In this document: positions 33,934 to 42,107 of the stretch, piece after piece
Numbering within the stretch: the stretch's first letter is position 1
How the letters are laid out: each line of letters opens with the position of its first letter
NCBI RefSeq assembly: GCF_017356035.1
Contig: NZ_JAFIQX010000004.1
Span: 496,001-560,000, forward strand
DNA length: 64,000 nucleotides
Origin: Longitalea luteola
GTDB taxonomy: Bacteria; Bacteroidota; Bacteroidia; Chitinophagales; Chitinophagaceae
Reading direction: 5' to 3'
Notes under the pieces: generated by a model
Databases searched by the model: none
The model's input: only the letters and a program-made list of their open reading frames with translations
Told to the model about the DNA's origin: nothing
Translations under genes and position numbers: made by a program

Positions 33934-33978
33934 CCCGGCAAAATTATTGGTTGAGGAGCATAATAACAAATTGCCGGG
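33934..33978 (-). promoter_or_regulatory. pdhB promoter framed by an inverted repeat
   Basis: On the minus strand TTTG (33967-33970), 20 bases, then TAATTTTG (33939-33946): an exact Bacteroidota promoter with a ~20-base leader to the pdhB ATG. CCCGGCAA (33934-33941) and TTGCCGGG (33971-33978) are perfect 8-bp inverted half-sites, one overlapping the -7 box and the other immediately upstream of -33, as expected for an operator. Confidence 0.6.
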
Positions 33979-34245
33979 CAATAATAAATTAAATGTCTAA
34001 AAGACAGAAAGTCAGGAACAATAGTGAAGGCCCCGTACCGGGGGGATTTCACGCGTTTTAAGGCGGATTTACCATTGTTTTTTTAATTATCCGAAGCAAA
34101 AGCTACCCTGCTAGCCATTGGCCCGTTAGCACAATTTGTACCGCCCTTACACAGATTCGCTATTTGGCAAATCCGCTGATTGGTCCATTGACCCGCCGGA
34201 ACCGTCCACACGTCAAAGTAATTTTACAGGCGGGGAGTCCCCAAC
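33979..34245. other. Divergent pdhB/acyltransferase region without a gene
   Basis: No coding sequence is supported. It contains a short hairpin CCCCG-TAC-CGGGG (34031-34043) and several GGGGA/TCCCC pieces near 34232; otherwise I see nothing recognisable. Confidence 0.5.
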
Positions 34246-34253
34246 TAGGTTTG
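34246..34253 (+). promoter_or_regulatory. -7 element of the acyltransferase operon
   Basis: TAGGTTTG, exact TAnnTTTG match, 15 bases before the ATG at 34269. A TTTT at ~34222 is a weak -33 candidate. Confidence 0.5.
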
Positions 34254-34268
34254 TAGAAAATTAACCTT

Positions 34269-35507
34269 ATGCAACCTGCTACTGCCCGCCAGGCGTATCT
34301 AGACTGGCTACGAGTTCTGTCGATATTAGCTGTTTTCTTCCTGCATTCAGGCATGGCATTCGTGGAAGAATGGGAATGGCACCTTAAAAATAAAGAGACG
34401 AGCAACCTGCTCATGGAGGTGAATTTCTGGCTGGGCCGTTTCAGAATGCCGTTGTTGTTCTTTATTTCCGGTACGGTAACTTATTTCATGTTGTTGAAAA
34501 GAAGCACCGGCTCCTTCATGGGTTTACGCTTCCGCCGATTGTTTATCCCGCTGGTCTTTGGCATACTGGTCATTGTGCCGCCGCAGGTTTACATGGAAAG
34601 ACTCACACAAGGCTTCAAAGGCAATTTTGCCGATTTCTATCCGACTGTTTTCACTACCGGCCCCTACCCGGCTGGTAATTTCAGCTGGCATCACCTCTGG
34701 TTTATTGTTTATTTGTTTTTGTACGACATCCTGTTTGCGCCACTGTTTAAATGGATGATGAGTGAACAGGGTAAAGAAGCGTTGGCTTTCTTCAATAGAC
34801 TCGCTAACCGCCGATGGATCTATCTTCTGGCTGTTCCCAGTGTGATCGCCTATACCGGTATGAACTTGTCGTTCCCCGAAACCCATGATCTTATACATGA
34901 CTGGAGCAGGCATGTATACTGGATCTTCTTTTTATTCACGGGTTTTTTATGCGTCAATTTTTCTTCGTTAATGAATAGCCTCGAAAGGAATCGCCGCACT
35001 TCATTCCTGCTGGCGTTTGCGAGTATTTTTTGTATCAATTATATCCGGTGGAATAACCTGGAACCTGAAAATGTGATCCCTGACTGGCGAGGCGACTGGC
35101 GTACCTATGCGTATATATCGTTATTTCCCATTACAGCCTGGTTTTGGATCTTTACCGCCATTGGGTATGGTAAACGATACCTGAATAAAAAACACCGCAT
35201 TCAGAACTATATAAATGAGGCTATATATCCGTTTTACATTTTGCACCAAACGATCATTGTAATAGTAGTGTTTTATGTAATAAGGACAAATGAACCGGTC
35301 ATGAACAAGTTCCTGTTCACTTTTATCACTTCCCTTACCCTTATTATGTGTATCTATCATCTGCTGATAAGGCCCTACGATATTACGCGATTCCTGTTTG
35401 GCATGAAACCGAAGAAAAAAGAGACAAAACCGGGCGTTGAAACAGGGGTACAAGCTGCACCGGAGAAATCGGCTGAAACAATACCATCAGCCATCCAAAT
35501 ATCGTAA
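34269..35507 (+). CDS. Acyltransferase family 3 membrane protein (OpgC/OafA-like)
   Basis: A 412-aa polytopic protein (~10 helices) of the acyltransferase-3 family. The N-terminal YLDWLRVLSILAVFFLHSG (~10-28) contains the conserved His of the family; RMPLLFFISGTV (~58-69) and SWHHLWFIVYLFLYD (~139-153) are typical of OpgC/MdoC-like members that transfer acyl or succinyl groups to extracytoplasmic glycans. The acceptor is unknown. The C-terminus is a polar, Lys/Pro/Glu-rich tail (~380-412). ATG 34269. First gene of an operon with a LytS kinase 10 bases downstream and a LytTR regulator. Confidence 0.9.
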   Translation: MQPATARQAYLDWLRVLSILAVFFLHSGMAFVEEWEWHLKNKETSNLLMEVNFWLGRFRMPLLFFISGTVTYFMLLKRSTGSFMGLRFRRLFIPLVFGILVIVPPQVYMERLTQGFKGNFADFYPTVFTTGPYPAGNFSWHHLWFIVYLFLYDILFAPLFKWMMSEQGKEALAFFNRLANRRWIYLLAVPSVIAYTGMNLSFPETHDLIHDWSRHVYWIFFLFTGFLCVNFSSLMNSLERNRRTSFLLAFASIFCINYIRWNNLEPENVIPDWRGDWRTYAYISLFPITAWFWIFTAIGYGKRYLNKKHRIQNYINEAIYPFYILHQTIIVIVVFYVIRTNEPVMNKFLFTFITSLTLIMCIYHLLIRPYDITRFLFGMKPKKKETKPGVETGVQAAPEKSAETIPSAIQIS

Positions 35508-35517
35508 ATTACAAAAA

Positions 35518-36558
35518 ATGAAACGGTTCTGGAAATATGCGTTCCCCGGATTATTTGGATTACTGATCTATATCACAATAAGAATATTGAATGATACAGT
35601 TTCCCATTTCAGGGTATGGCGGCGGGCCTGGATCATCACAGCTATAGAACTGGTGTTCGTCGTAGCCGCCGGTTATATTACCATGTATGCATTTCAAAAG
35701 CTGTTTCAACGGTTCGATAAAAGATTACAACACAGTATCAATTTCAAAACAGTGCTGCAGGAACTTGTGTGGGTAGTGATCATAACCGAACTGATCAACA
35801 ATACCATCGTTACTCCGATGGTGGCATTGACCGACGACGGCTTAAGCTGGGGCGACTTCGCTACTATTAATATAATACCCTTGTTGTTTTGTCTTGTGTA
35901 CTATGCGGTGGTAAGAAGCAACAGATTGCTGCAAGCGTATGTAAACAACAAATTGCTGTTGGAAAAAATGACCAATGACCAACTGCAAACAGAGCTTAAG
36001 TTTTTAAAAGCGCAGTACCATCCACACTTTTTATTCAATGCGCTCAATACAGTATATTTTCAAATGGATGATAATATAGCCGAAGCAAAGAAAAGCATAG
36101 AGAAATTTTCAGAACTGCTGCGCTACCAGTTGTATGACCAGCAACAGACGGTGCCTATACAACAGGAATTACATTACCTGCAGAACTTTATCGAATTGCA
36201 GAAAGTAAGAAGCTCAGCCAGGTTACAACTGCAGGTGCATTTTGATAAATCACTCAATGGCGAACAGGTGTATCCCCTGTTGTTTCTGCCCCTGGTAGAA
36301 AATGCCTTTAAATATGTGGGCGGCGACTATCAGTTAAACATTGAAGCACGGAGAGAAGATAACCTGCTGTGGTTTGCCGTTGAAAATTCAATCCCTACTG
36401 AATCACGTTACCAGCAAGCCATCGGTCCCTCCCGGCATGGCATCGGACTGGAAAACCTAAAACGACGACTTGAATTATTATACCCGGCCAAACATACATT
36501 TACTGCCCAAAAAAAAGATAACACTTATTTCGCAGCCATCCAAATACAGTTAGCATGA
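35518..36558 (+). CDS. LytS/YehU-family sensor histidine kinase
   Basis: A 346-aa membrane histidine kinase: four helices in the first ~140 residues, a short coiled coil, then the His_kinase domain with the phosphoacceptor region LKAQYHPHFLFNALN (His168) and an HATPase_c domain (LPLVENAFKYVGG, then HGIGLENLKRRL). It phosphorylates the adjacent LytTR regulator. ATG 35518 was chosen; an open frame extends to 35437 but overlaps the acyltransferase C-terminus and lacks support. The stop overlaps the regulator ATG (ATGA), so the two are translationally coupled. Confidence 0.94.
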   Translation: MKRFWKYAFPGLFGLLIYITIRILNDTVSHFRVWRRAWIITAIELVFVVAAGYITMYAFQKLFQRFDKRLQHSINFKTVLQELVWVVIITELINNTIVTPMVALTDDGLSWGDFATINIIPLLFCLVYYAVVRSNRLLQAYVNNKLLLEKMTNDQLQTELKFLKAQYHPHFLFNALNTVYFQMDDNIAEAKKSIEKFSELLRYQLYDQQQTVPIQQELHYLQNFIELQKVRSSARLQLQVHFDKSLNGEQVYPLLFLPLVENAFKYVGGDYQLNIEARREDNLLWFAVENSIPTESRYQQAIGPSRHGIGLENLKRRLELLYPAKHTFTAQKKDNTYFAAIQIQLA

Positions 36559-37259
36559 CGCCAACCATCAAATGCATCATTGTCGATGACGAACCGATCG
36601 CCCGTAAAGGGCTGCAGGGGTATATTGATAAAATTGACTTCCTGGAACTGGTTGGTATATGTGAAGATGCGATCCAGCTAAACTCCTTATTAAAACAACA
36701 GCGTGCCCACCTGCTGTTCCTGGATATTGAAATGCCTTATGTTTCCGGCATTGACTTTCTGAAGAACACTCCACAGGCACCTAAGGTTATTTTTACTACT
36801 GCCTATGAACAATATGCGATCAAGGGATATGAGTTGGATGTACTGGATTATCTTTTGAAGCCCATCTCCTTTGAACGTTTCCTGAAAGCGGCCAACAAGG
36901 CATACGATCTCTTTGCCAGCGTCGCTGCAGCGCCCGGCTACCTGTTCATTAAAACCGATAATCGACTGGAGAAAGTGAACCTGGATGACCTGCTTTTCGT
37001 AGAAGCGATGGAAAACTATGTAGCGCTGTATACCTCCGAGAAAAAACTGATCACCCACTGCACCCTGAAAGCTTTGCAGGAAAAACTGCCGCCGGGCCAG
37101 TTCATTCAGCCGCATAAATCTTACCTGGTGAATATCCAGGGCATTCAATCCATTGAAGGCAACATTTTGCATGTGGGCAAGTACCAGATCCCGATCTCCA
37201 AATACCAGAAGGAAGAGATCATGGAGAAGATTGTAAATAATAAGTTGTTGAGGAAGTGA
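36555..37259 (+). CDS. LytTR-family response regulator
   Basis: A 234-aa regulator. The receiver domain (1-~120) has Asp10/Asp11/Glu12 (IVDDEP) and phosphoacceptor Asp57 (LFLDIEMP), with Lys at YLLKP. The LytTR DNA-binding domain (~135-230) contains FIKTDNRLEKVNLDDLLFVEAMENYVALYT (in pieces) and the HKSYLVNIQGIQSIEG strand motif. It binds DNA by a beta-sheet fold, usually as tandem sites upstream of target operons. ATG 36555 overlaps the kinase stop. Probable targets are unknown; an effect on the acyltransferase operon would be autoregulation (inference). Confidence 0.95.
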   Translation: MTPTIKCIIVDDEPIARKGLQGYIDKIDFLELVGICEDAIQLNSLLKQQRAHLLFLDIEMPYVSGIDFLKNTPQAPKVIFTTAYEQYAIKGYELDVLDYLLKPISFERFLKAANKAYDLFASVAAAPGYLFIKTDNRLEKVNLDDLLFVEAMENYVALYTSEKKLITHCTLKALQEKLPPGQFIQPHKSYLVNIQGIQSIEGNILHVGKYQIPISKYQKEEIMEKIVNNKLLRK

Positions 37260-37379
37260 GGGAGATCAGTATTACCTCTGGGCCAGGCACGCGTGATACC
37301 AGATTCGGTAATGTCTCATACGATGACTGCGCCAGGGATGGTTTGAACATCCCAAAAAAGGATATAACGGCAGCCCGTT

Positions 37380-37793
37380 CTACTCCCCACTCCTCACCAG
37401 GCGTTGCTTTTTCTCCCCTGGAAATGTCTTTTTGCGGGTGTCCTTAACCGCCAACAATTTCTCATCAGGCAGCTGCTTGTAGCCGTAATCGTAACAGTAA
37501 TAATATTGGTCGTTCTCCTTGGTAGTAAAATGCTCGGTGAAGTATTCAAACTGATAACCTTTTTCAGCCAGCTTTTGCCGGTCAACCACCAACACCTTCT
37601 TTTCAAGTGCTGTCAGCAATTCTTCGAGTATCCGCCGGTTCTTCCGTAAAATATTATTGATATTCCTTACCACCGGGTTTGCATCGCTGTTTAACCGGTT
37701 GTTGTAGTTGTTCCGGCATGAATCGTCGCAGAATTTCTTATCTGTGCGGCCTTTAATCGGCCTGTTGCAGGCCAGACAGTTTTTAACAGTCAT
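37380..37793 (-). CDS. Hypothetical zinc-ribbon protein
   Basis: A 137-aa basic protein. The N-terminal CLACNRPIKGRTDKKFCDDSCRN (cut 6-28) has a Cys-x2-Cys...Cys-x3-Cys pattern, a DUF2116-like zinc ribbon. The middle is helical and Lys/Arg-rich with two Asn-rich turns, and the C-terminus has a Tyr-rich YYYCYDYGYKQLP patch. I do not recognise the family by name beyond the ribbon. Start ATG 37793; a TTG two codons upstream is less likely. It is divergent from ssb, sharing a 194-base region with nested dyads, and may be co-regulated with it. Confidence 0.75.
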   Translation of the reverse strand: MTVKNCLACNRPIKGRTDKKFCDDSCRNNYNNRLNSDANPVVRNINNILRKNRRILEELLTALEKKVLVVDRQKLAEKGYQFEYFTEHFTTKENDQYYYCYDYGYKQLPDEKLLAVKDTRKKTFPGEKKQRLVRSGE

Positions 37794-37837
37794 TATCAAA
37801 GGTTTAATTGGCTATTGAATGATGGAAAGTACAAAAA

Positions 37838-37869
37838 ATAGTCGTTTGTAAACGACAACAAACGACTAT
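37838..37869. promoter_or_regulatory. Nested AAACGAC dyads between zinc-ribbon gene and ssb
   Basis: ATAGTCGTTTGT (37838-37849) and ACAAACGACTAT (37858-37869) are perfect 12-bp inverted arms. Inside, GTCGTTT-GT-AAACGAC (37841-37856) is a second perfect dyad that shares the left arm. A further ACAAACGTTT and CCGACTAT follow at 37878-37900. Three or four copies of one half-site in the space between divergent starts is the pattern of a repressor operator. Confidence 0.6.
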
Positions 37870-37987
37870 ATCCGGATACAAACGTTTAAAAACCGACTAT
37901 GGCTTTCCGTGGGTTGCATCTTTGAGTTGTCAATCGAACGGCGCCCGAGTGACTGAAATAAAATTATCAATCTTTAAAAATACGGTT

Positions 37988-38377
37988 ATGTACGCAATAA
38001 GAAACAAAGTTCAACTGATCGGTTACTTAGGTCAATTACCTGAAATACGCACTACAGAAACAGGTAAAAAACTTGCCCGTTTTTCAATCGCTACCCATGA
38101 CACTTACCGCAACGCACATGGTCAGAAAGTTTCCGAAACTTTATGGCATAACGTTGTAGCCTGGGGCAAACTCGCCGATATTTCCGAAAAATACCTGACC
38201 AAAGGAAAAGAAGTGACCGTTGTGGGTAAACTTGTGCACCGCCAGTATACAGATAAGAACGGTATTAAACGCTTTATTACAGAAGTCGTGTTAAATGAAA
38301 TGCTCATGCTGGGTGGTGGCGCAAGACACCAAAACGAGTCCGCTGAGCAGCCGGAAGATCTGGCTGAAATGGAATAA
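37988..38377 (+). CDS. ssb: Single-stranded DNA-binding protein (short paralogue)
   Basis: A 129-aa OB-fold SSB (VQLIGYLGQLPEIRTTETGKKLARFSIAT at 8-36, then ETLWHNVVAWGKLADISEKYL and GKEVTVVGKLVHRQY). It is shorter than housekeeping SSB and ends in PEDLAEME. The conserved acidic tip (DDDIPF type) that recruits partner proteins is missing and only a short acidic stretch remains. It is therefore probably an accessory SSB (inference). ATG 37988; the frame is open back to 37922, but that part reads through promoter-like DNA. Divergent from the zinc-ribbon gene. Confidence 0.92.
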   Translation: MYAIRNKVQLIGYLGQLPEIRTTETGKKLARFSIATHDTYRNAHGQKVSETLWHNVVAWGKLADISEKYLTKGKEVTVVGKLVHRQYTDKNGIKRFITEVVLNEMLMLGGGARHQNESAEQPEDLAEME

Positions 38378-38951
38378 TCAAAGTGGCAGGCCTCCAAAGC
38401 AGGGAAGCAGCCATGATATAATAAGAAATCGTACCATTAACCAAAAACCTTTATAGATAAGCTCGTTCCCGAAAGACTGAACGGCGTTCACGCAAGCGGG
38501 CACTGCAGCTAGTCCAAAAATACTCTTTCAATCAGTGCTCCGGGGTGTTGCAGGGAGTGTCCATATTGAGCTTTAAAATCCAAATCAGCATAGTGCAGTG
38601 ATAGCTGACCGAAGTTTATTAGCTGATGTGTTAAGCTGCACGTTATGCTCATGTTGGGCGCCCTACCGCAACCTCGTTTTACCTCCTTTGCATTGCGCAG
38701 GAAGTGTGCACAACGGGGACCTTAAAATTTAAGTTCAGCATAGTGTAGCAACATCGCGGCCGGAAGCTTGTTAGCTGTGTGTTAAGCTGCTTGCCGCATA
38801 CATATCCTTCGCAGTGGAACGGCAAGCGCCTGCTGTTGGTTCATTAAAAAAGTTTTTTTAGATCCGTGTATGTTTTAATGGTGTTTCCTTACCCTTGCCG
38901 GGTTGCCATGCCCGGTATGAAATTTGGGTGACGTGTAGTTGTTGTAAGTTT
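38378..38951. repeat. Gene-free region with an imperfect ~90-bp direct repeat
   Basis: No coding frame is convincing. Segments 38553-38640 and 38700-38790 are imperfect direct repeats, sharing AGTGT, TTAAAAT, TCAGCATAGTG, TTAGCTG-TGTTAAGCTGC in the same order. They are 147 bases apart. Each ends in TGTTAAGCTGC. Could be a structured RNA, or a decayed mobile-element end. Confidence 0.6.
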
Positions 38952-38973
38952 CCCGCCGATCTTCATCGGCGGG
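38952..38973 (-). terminator. Hairpin downstream of the GNAT gene
   Basis: CCCGCCGAT/ATCGGCGGG, a perfect 9-bp stem with a CTTC loop, 16 bases past the GNAT stop. Only a weak T-rich run follows on either strand. Confidence 0.65.
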
Positions 38974-38988
38974 TTTACTGATATAGGT

Positions 38989-39507
38989 TTACAATAATTT
39001 CTTCATTAACCAATCGGTTTGTGCATCGTCTCCTAACATAAAGACATGCTCGCTGAACCGTTCAAACCCCCACTTTGTATAAAACGCAATAGCCTTATGA
39101 TTGTGCTCCCATACGCCCAACCATATTACCCGGGCATTCTTTTGTTTGGCCACATCAATACATCGTTGCATCAGCGCACTTCCCACTCCCTTGCCAATAC
39201 TTCTTTGTACCGCATAGATGCGGGCGATCTCAATAGCCGCACCGTATTCTGTTAAAAGGGGATTCGTCGTCTCACGCAATCGTGCATATCCTACCACTTC
39301 ACCATCTTGTTCAGCCAATAAAAAAGTATTACCGGCAGCGCCCACTTCTTTCATTAAGCTGTCCCGGGTGAAAACTTCATTCATGAACTTGTCCATATTC
39401 TCCCTGGAGTTGTCACGTGCAAATGAATCATAAAAAGTTTGCCTGCTCAGATCCGCTATCAATGCAGCATCTTCAATGGTTGCTTCTCTTATTTGAATCT
39501 CATTCAT
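38989..39507 (-). CDS. GNAT-family N-acetyltransferase
   Basis: A 172-aa GNAT protein. The acetyl-CoA-binding loop RSIGKGVGSALMQ (~98-110) has the Q/R-x-x-G-x-G/A pattern; ATIEDAALIADLSRQTFYDSFA is the usual N-terminal strand-helix, and the C-terminus NHKAIAFYTKWGFERFSEHVFMLGDD is the beta5-alpha4 unit. Substrate unknown. ATG 39507 is preferred because the conserved domain begins there; an in-frame ATG at 39549 would add 14 unconserved residues. Alone on the minus strand. Confidence 0.88.
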   Translation of the reverse strand: MNEIQIREATIEDAALIADLSRQTFYDSFARDNSRENMDKFMNEVFTRDSLMKEVGAAGNTFLLAEQDGEVVGYARLRETTNPLLTEYGAAIEIARIYAVQRSIGKGVGSALMQRCIDVAKQKNARVIWLGVWEHNHKAIAFYTKWGFERFSEHVFMLGDDAQTDWLMKKLL

Positions 39508-39873
39508 ATTACAAATGTAATTGTGTAAAACATTCCGCTTATAGATCATTCTAACAATTTAATCACGGTCATGATGGATATCATTTTTTCTGAAAATATA
39601 TTCTTTGTAACTTTTCAATGCATTTTTGCAATTGGACTTCACACCTTTCCCTATAAAAAAATTTCTTCGGAAAAATATCCTCCAATCACTGACCATGTGA
39701 AAAACAATTTTCTGCTGGCTACTACTTCCATTAGTCGGAATAAGCCAAACCCAAAAATGTACTTAGTTCGTTTAGAGCATTCCCAAAGCCTACAGAACAA
39801 CTGAGTTTGAAAAGGCATTAACGGCACATGCCCAGCGAATTATTATCCTTCCGTGCAGACCTCAGTTCTAAAT
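39508..39873. other. Gene-free region upstream of the GNAT gene
   Basis: An AT-rich stretch. A 77-codon frame (39571-39804, plus) is present but has biased, unconserved-looking composition. Nothing else recognised. Confidence 0.4.
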
Positions 39874-39908
39874 AAAAAAAGCCCTGACGGCAGCGTCAGG
39901 GCTTTTTT
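39874..39908. terminator. Bidirectional terminator (thiolase)
   Basis: GCCCTGACG/CGTCAGGGC with a GCAG loop, flanked by AAAAAAA on the left and TTTTTT on the right, so it works both ways. It serves the minus-strand thiolase ending at 39925. The same stem occurs at 53496. Confidence 0.92.
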
Positions 39909-39924
39909 CTTTATATACACTTTA

Positions 39925-41109
39925 TTACATCCTTTCGATCACCATAGCTGATGCACCTCCACCGCCATTACAAATGCCCGCGGCACCGTATTTACCATTA
40001 TTATGCTTCAACACATTGATAAGTGTTACAATAATACGGGCTCCACTGGCTCCCAGGGGATGCCCCAGCGAAACTGCACCTCCATGCACATTTACTTTCG
40101 CCGGATCGAGCTTCATGCGTTTGGTATTTTCAATACCCACTACAGCAAACGCTTCATTTAATTCCCAGTAATCGATGTCGCTCATTTGAAGCCCAGCTTT
40201 GGCAACTGCTTTTGGCACTGCAATAGCCGGTGTTGTTGTAAACCAATCAGGCGCCTGCTCTGCATCGGCGTATGAAATAATTTTTGCAATGGGCTTCAGC
40301 CCAAGTTCCTCCGCTTTCTCCTTACTCATCAATACCAGTGCTGCTGCTCCGTCATTCATCGTACTGGCATTGGCGGCGGTAACGGTACCGTCTTTCTGAA
40401 AAGCAGGTTTCAACTCGGGTATCTTATCGAATTTCACATTAAAAGGTTCTTCGTCCTTAAAGAACCTGATGGGATCACCCTTGCGTTGCGGAATGTCGAC
40501 GGAGACGACTTCGTCTGCAAATTTTCCCGCAGCCCAGGCTGCCTGGCTGCGTTTATAACTTTCAATGGCAAATGTATCCTGTTCATCCCGTGATATCCCG
40601 CATTCTTTGGCGCAAAGCTCGGCAGCATTTCCCATGGCCTGGCCGTTATATACATCGGTCAACCCGTCTTTAGCCAGTCCGTCAACCAGACTGCTGTTAC
40701 CGTATTTATTTCCCCAGCGCATATTTTCTACGTAGAAAGGCACATTGCTCATGCTTTCCATACCACCGGCCACTACGATATCGGCATCCCCGAGGGCAAT
40801 GCTTTGTGCAGCCTGTGTTATAGCTTTCATTCCGCTGGCGCATACCTTGTTTACGGTGGTGCAATTCACTTCATCGGGCAAGCCGGCATATCTGGCAGCC
40901 TGGCGGGCAGGCGCCTGCCCCAGGTTGGCCTGCAATACACAACCCATCAGCAGGTCCTGCACCTGGTTTGGTTGCACACCTGCTTTTTCCAACGCGGCTT
41001 TTATAGCAATCGCGCCCAGTTTTGTGGCAGGAAAATCTTTTAAACCACCACCGAAACTACCCATCGGTGTTCGCATGGCGGATATAATATATACTTCTCT
41101 TTTGTTCAT
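39925..41109 (-). CDS. Acetyl-CoA C-acyltransferase (thiolase)
   Basis: A 394-aa thiolase II/acetoacetyl-CoA thiolase-type enzyme that condenses or cleaves acyl-CoA chains in beta-oxidation or ketogenic reactions. Active-site residues: Cys90 (NKVCASGMKA), His350 (GHPLGASGAR) and Cys380 (ICNGGGGASA). The TVNKVCASG and GGMESMSNVP blocks are typical of short-chain (AtoB-like) thiolases. ATG 41109 gives MNKREVYIISA, the normal start; an upstream frame to 41151 is unsupported. Monocistronic. Confidence 0.95.
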   Translation of the reverse strand: MNKREVYIISAMRTPMGSFGGGLKDFPATKLGAIAIKAALEKAGVQPNQVQDLLMGCVLQANLGQAPARQAARYAGLPDEVNCTTVNKVCASGMKAITQAAQSIALGDADIVVAGGMESMSNVPFYVENMRWGNKYGNSSLVDGLAKDGLTDVYNGQAMGNAAELCAKECGISRDEQDTFAIESYKRSQAAWAAGKFADEVVSVDIPQRKGDPIRFFKDEEPFNVKFDKIPELKPAFQKDGTVTAANASTMNDGAAALVLMSKEKAEELGLKPIAKIISYADAEQAPDWFTTTPAIAVPKAVAKAGLQMSDIDYWELNEAFAVVGIENTKRMKLDPAKVNVHGGAVSLGHPLGASGARIIVTLINVLKHNNGKYGAAGICNGGGGASAMVIERM

Positions 41110-41251
41110 ATAGTAAGTGCTGTTTTTAAGATCTGGTTTTCTGGTAAACACAAAGATATGGCTTTGCTAACAATCGTTAGCCCTGAATATAACAAATTCG
41201 GCGGGAATCGGTTTTGAAGAGAGCGGCGGACGGAGGGGGAGGCATTCTGCT

Positions 41252-41647
41252 TTAAGGCTCTTCCCGGTCAAAAAGCACCCGCAATTCGTGCTTGGCCTTT
41301 TCGAGGGGTTGCTTTTCTTTGGCTGTCAGTTGTTTCCCCGCCCGGTTGATATAGAAGTTTAACATAGACATAGCAGATTGAAAAGGCGTGCCTTTCCTCC
41401 TGTTACTTTTTTCGGCCGAACGTTTCAACGACCTGGCTATTTTCTTCGGGTCCTTTGATCGAAATACGCCCGACTCCAGGTCAAGCGCATCGCTGGTTTG
41501 CATTACCCGGCGCGACCATTTCCTCGGCGACTTTTTCTTTGATGCAGTCTTTTTAGAAGCTGTTTTGCGGCTGGTCTTTTTGCGGGTAGGACTGGCTTTT
41601 TTACCTGCGGTGGTGGTTCGCTTCTTTTTCTTTGCTGCTGATGCCAT
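41252..41647 (-). CDS. DUF3175 domain-containing protein
   Basis: A 131-aa basic protein. The first ~45 residues are almost only Lys, Thr, Ser, Ala and Arg (nucleic-acid-binding-like tail). The rest matches DUF3175: KWSRRVMQTSDALDLESGVF (cut ~47-66), KKIARSLKRSAEKSNRRKGTPFQSAMSMLNFYINRAGK (in pieces). The function is unknown. It lies ~2.3 kb upstream of ligD in a neighbourhood with Ku, and the Lys-rich tail resembles that of LigD and histone-like proteins, but a repair role is only inference. ATG 41647; an open frame extends to 41686. A terminator-like hairpin lies in its leader. Confidence 0.85.
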   Translation of the reverse strand: MASAAKKKKRTTTAGKKASPTRKKTSRKTASKKTASKKKSPRKWSRRVMQTSDALDLESGVFRSKDPKKIARSLKRSAEKSNRRKGTPFQSAMSMLNFYINRAGKQLTAKEKQPLEKAKHELRVLFDREEP

Positions 41648-41681
41648 AAACTTCCTTTCGGAAAATAATGCAACCCCGATA

Positions 41682-41711
41682 CCCAATAAAAAACCCCGGT
41701 TTTATCCGGGG
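41682..41711 (-). terminator. Terminator-like hairpin in the leader of the DUF3175 gene
   Basis: CCCCGG/CCGGGG (loop TTTTAT) followed on the minus strand by TTTTTTATTGGG. No minus-strand gene lies upstream to be terminated, so it may be an attenuator. A second hairpin ACACTCT/AGAGTGT lies further upstream at 41760-41778. Confidence 0.55.
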
Positions 41712-42107
41712 CTAGTGATATTTTTTTCCCTTTTTACAGTGATGTATCCAGCATTCTTAACACTCTCCATAAGAGTGTAATTGCCAGAAGGAAAAAATTA
41801 CCGCTCTGAACAAATAATTAAAATCCTGTGCCAGCTATCATTCCGGTGATGTTCAATAAATAATATAAAAGTTGGAATTGGTGGTCCCTGCAACCCACTG
41901 TTTGTGTAGAAATATTTCGTCAATATGACGAGCGCTTCAACAACCCCACAGGCATTTCAAAACCACAAATTAAGCTTAATGCAGACTATCAATATAATAG
42001 CGTGGCATTAGGTGGCACGGGTTTTTGAAATGATATGACAGCTCGTAATTAGTACCTGACTGGTATTCAATAATCGACGAACTATTTATTCATTTAAAAA
42101 CTTGTTT
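41712..42107. other. Divergent region between DUF3175 and the small acidic protein genes
   Basis: AT-rich with no coding frame. It holds the ACACTCT-CCATA-AGAGTGT hairpin (41760-41778) and presumably both promoters; I cannot assign them with confidence. Confidence 0.45.

Noticed and set aside
30417-37259. Link between the NtrC-type regulator and the LytS/LytTR pair as one circuit
   Set aside because: They are on opposite strands, several kilobases apart and of different families; no evidence for a connection.
39571-39804. 77-codon frame between GNAT and thiolase genes
   Set aside because: AT-rich, no recognisable domain, no promoter or ribosome-binding sequence; not enough support to call a gene.
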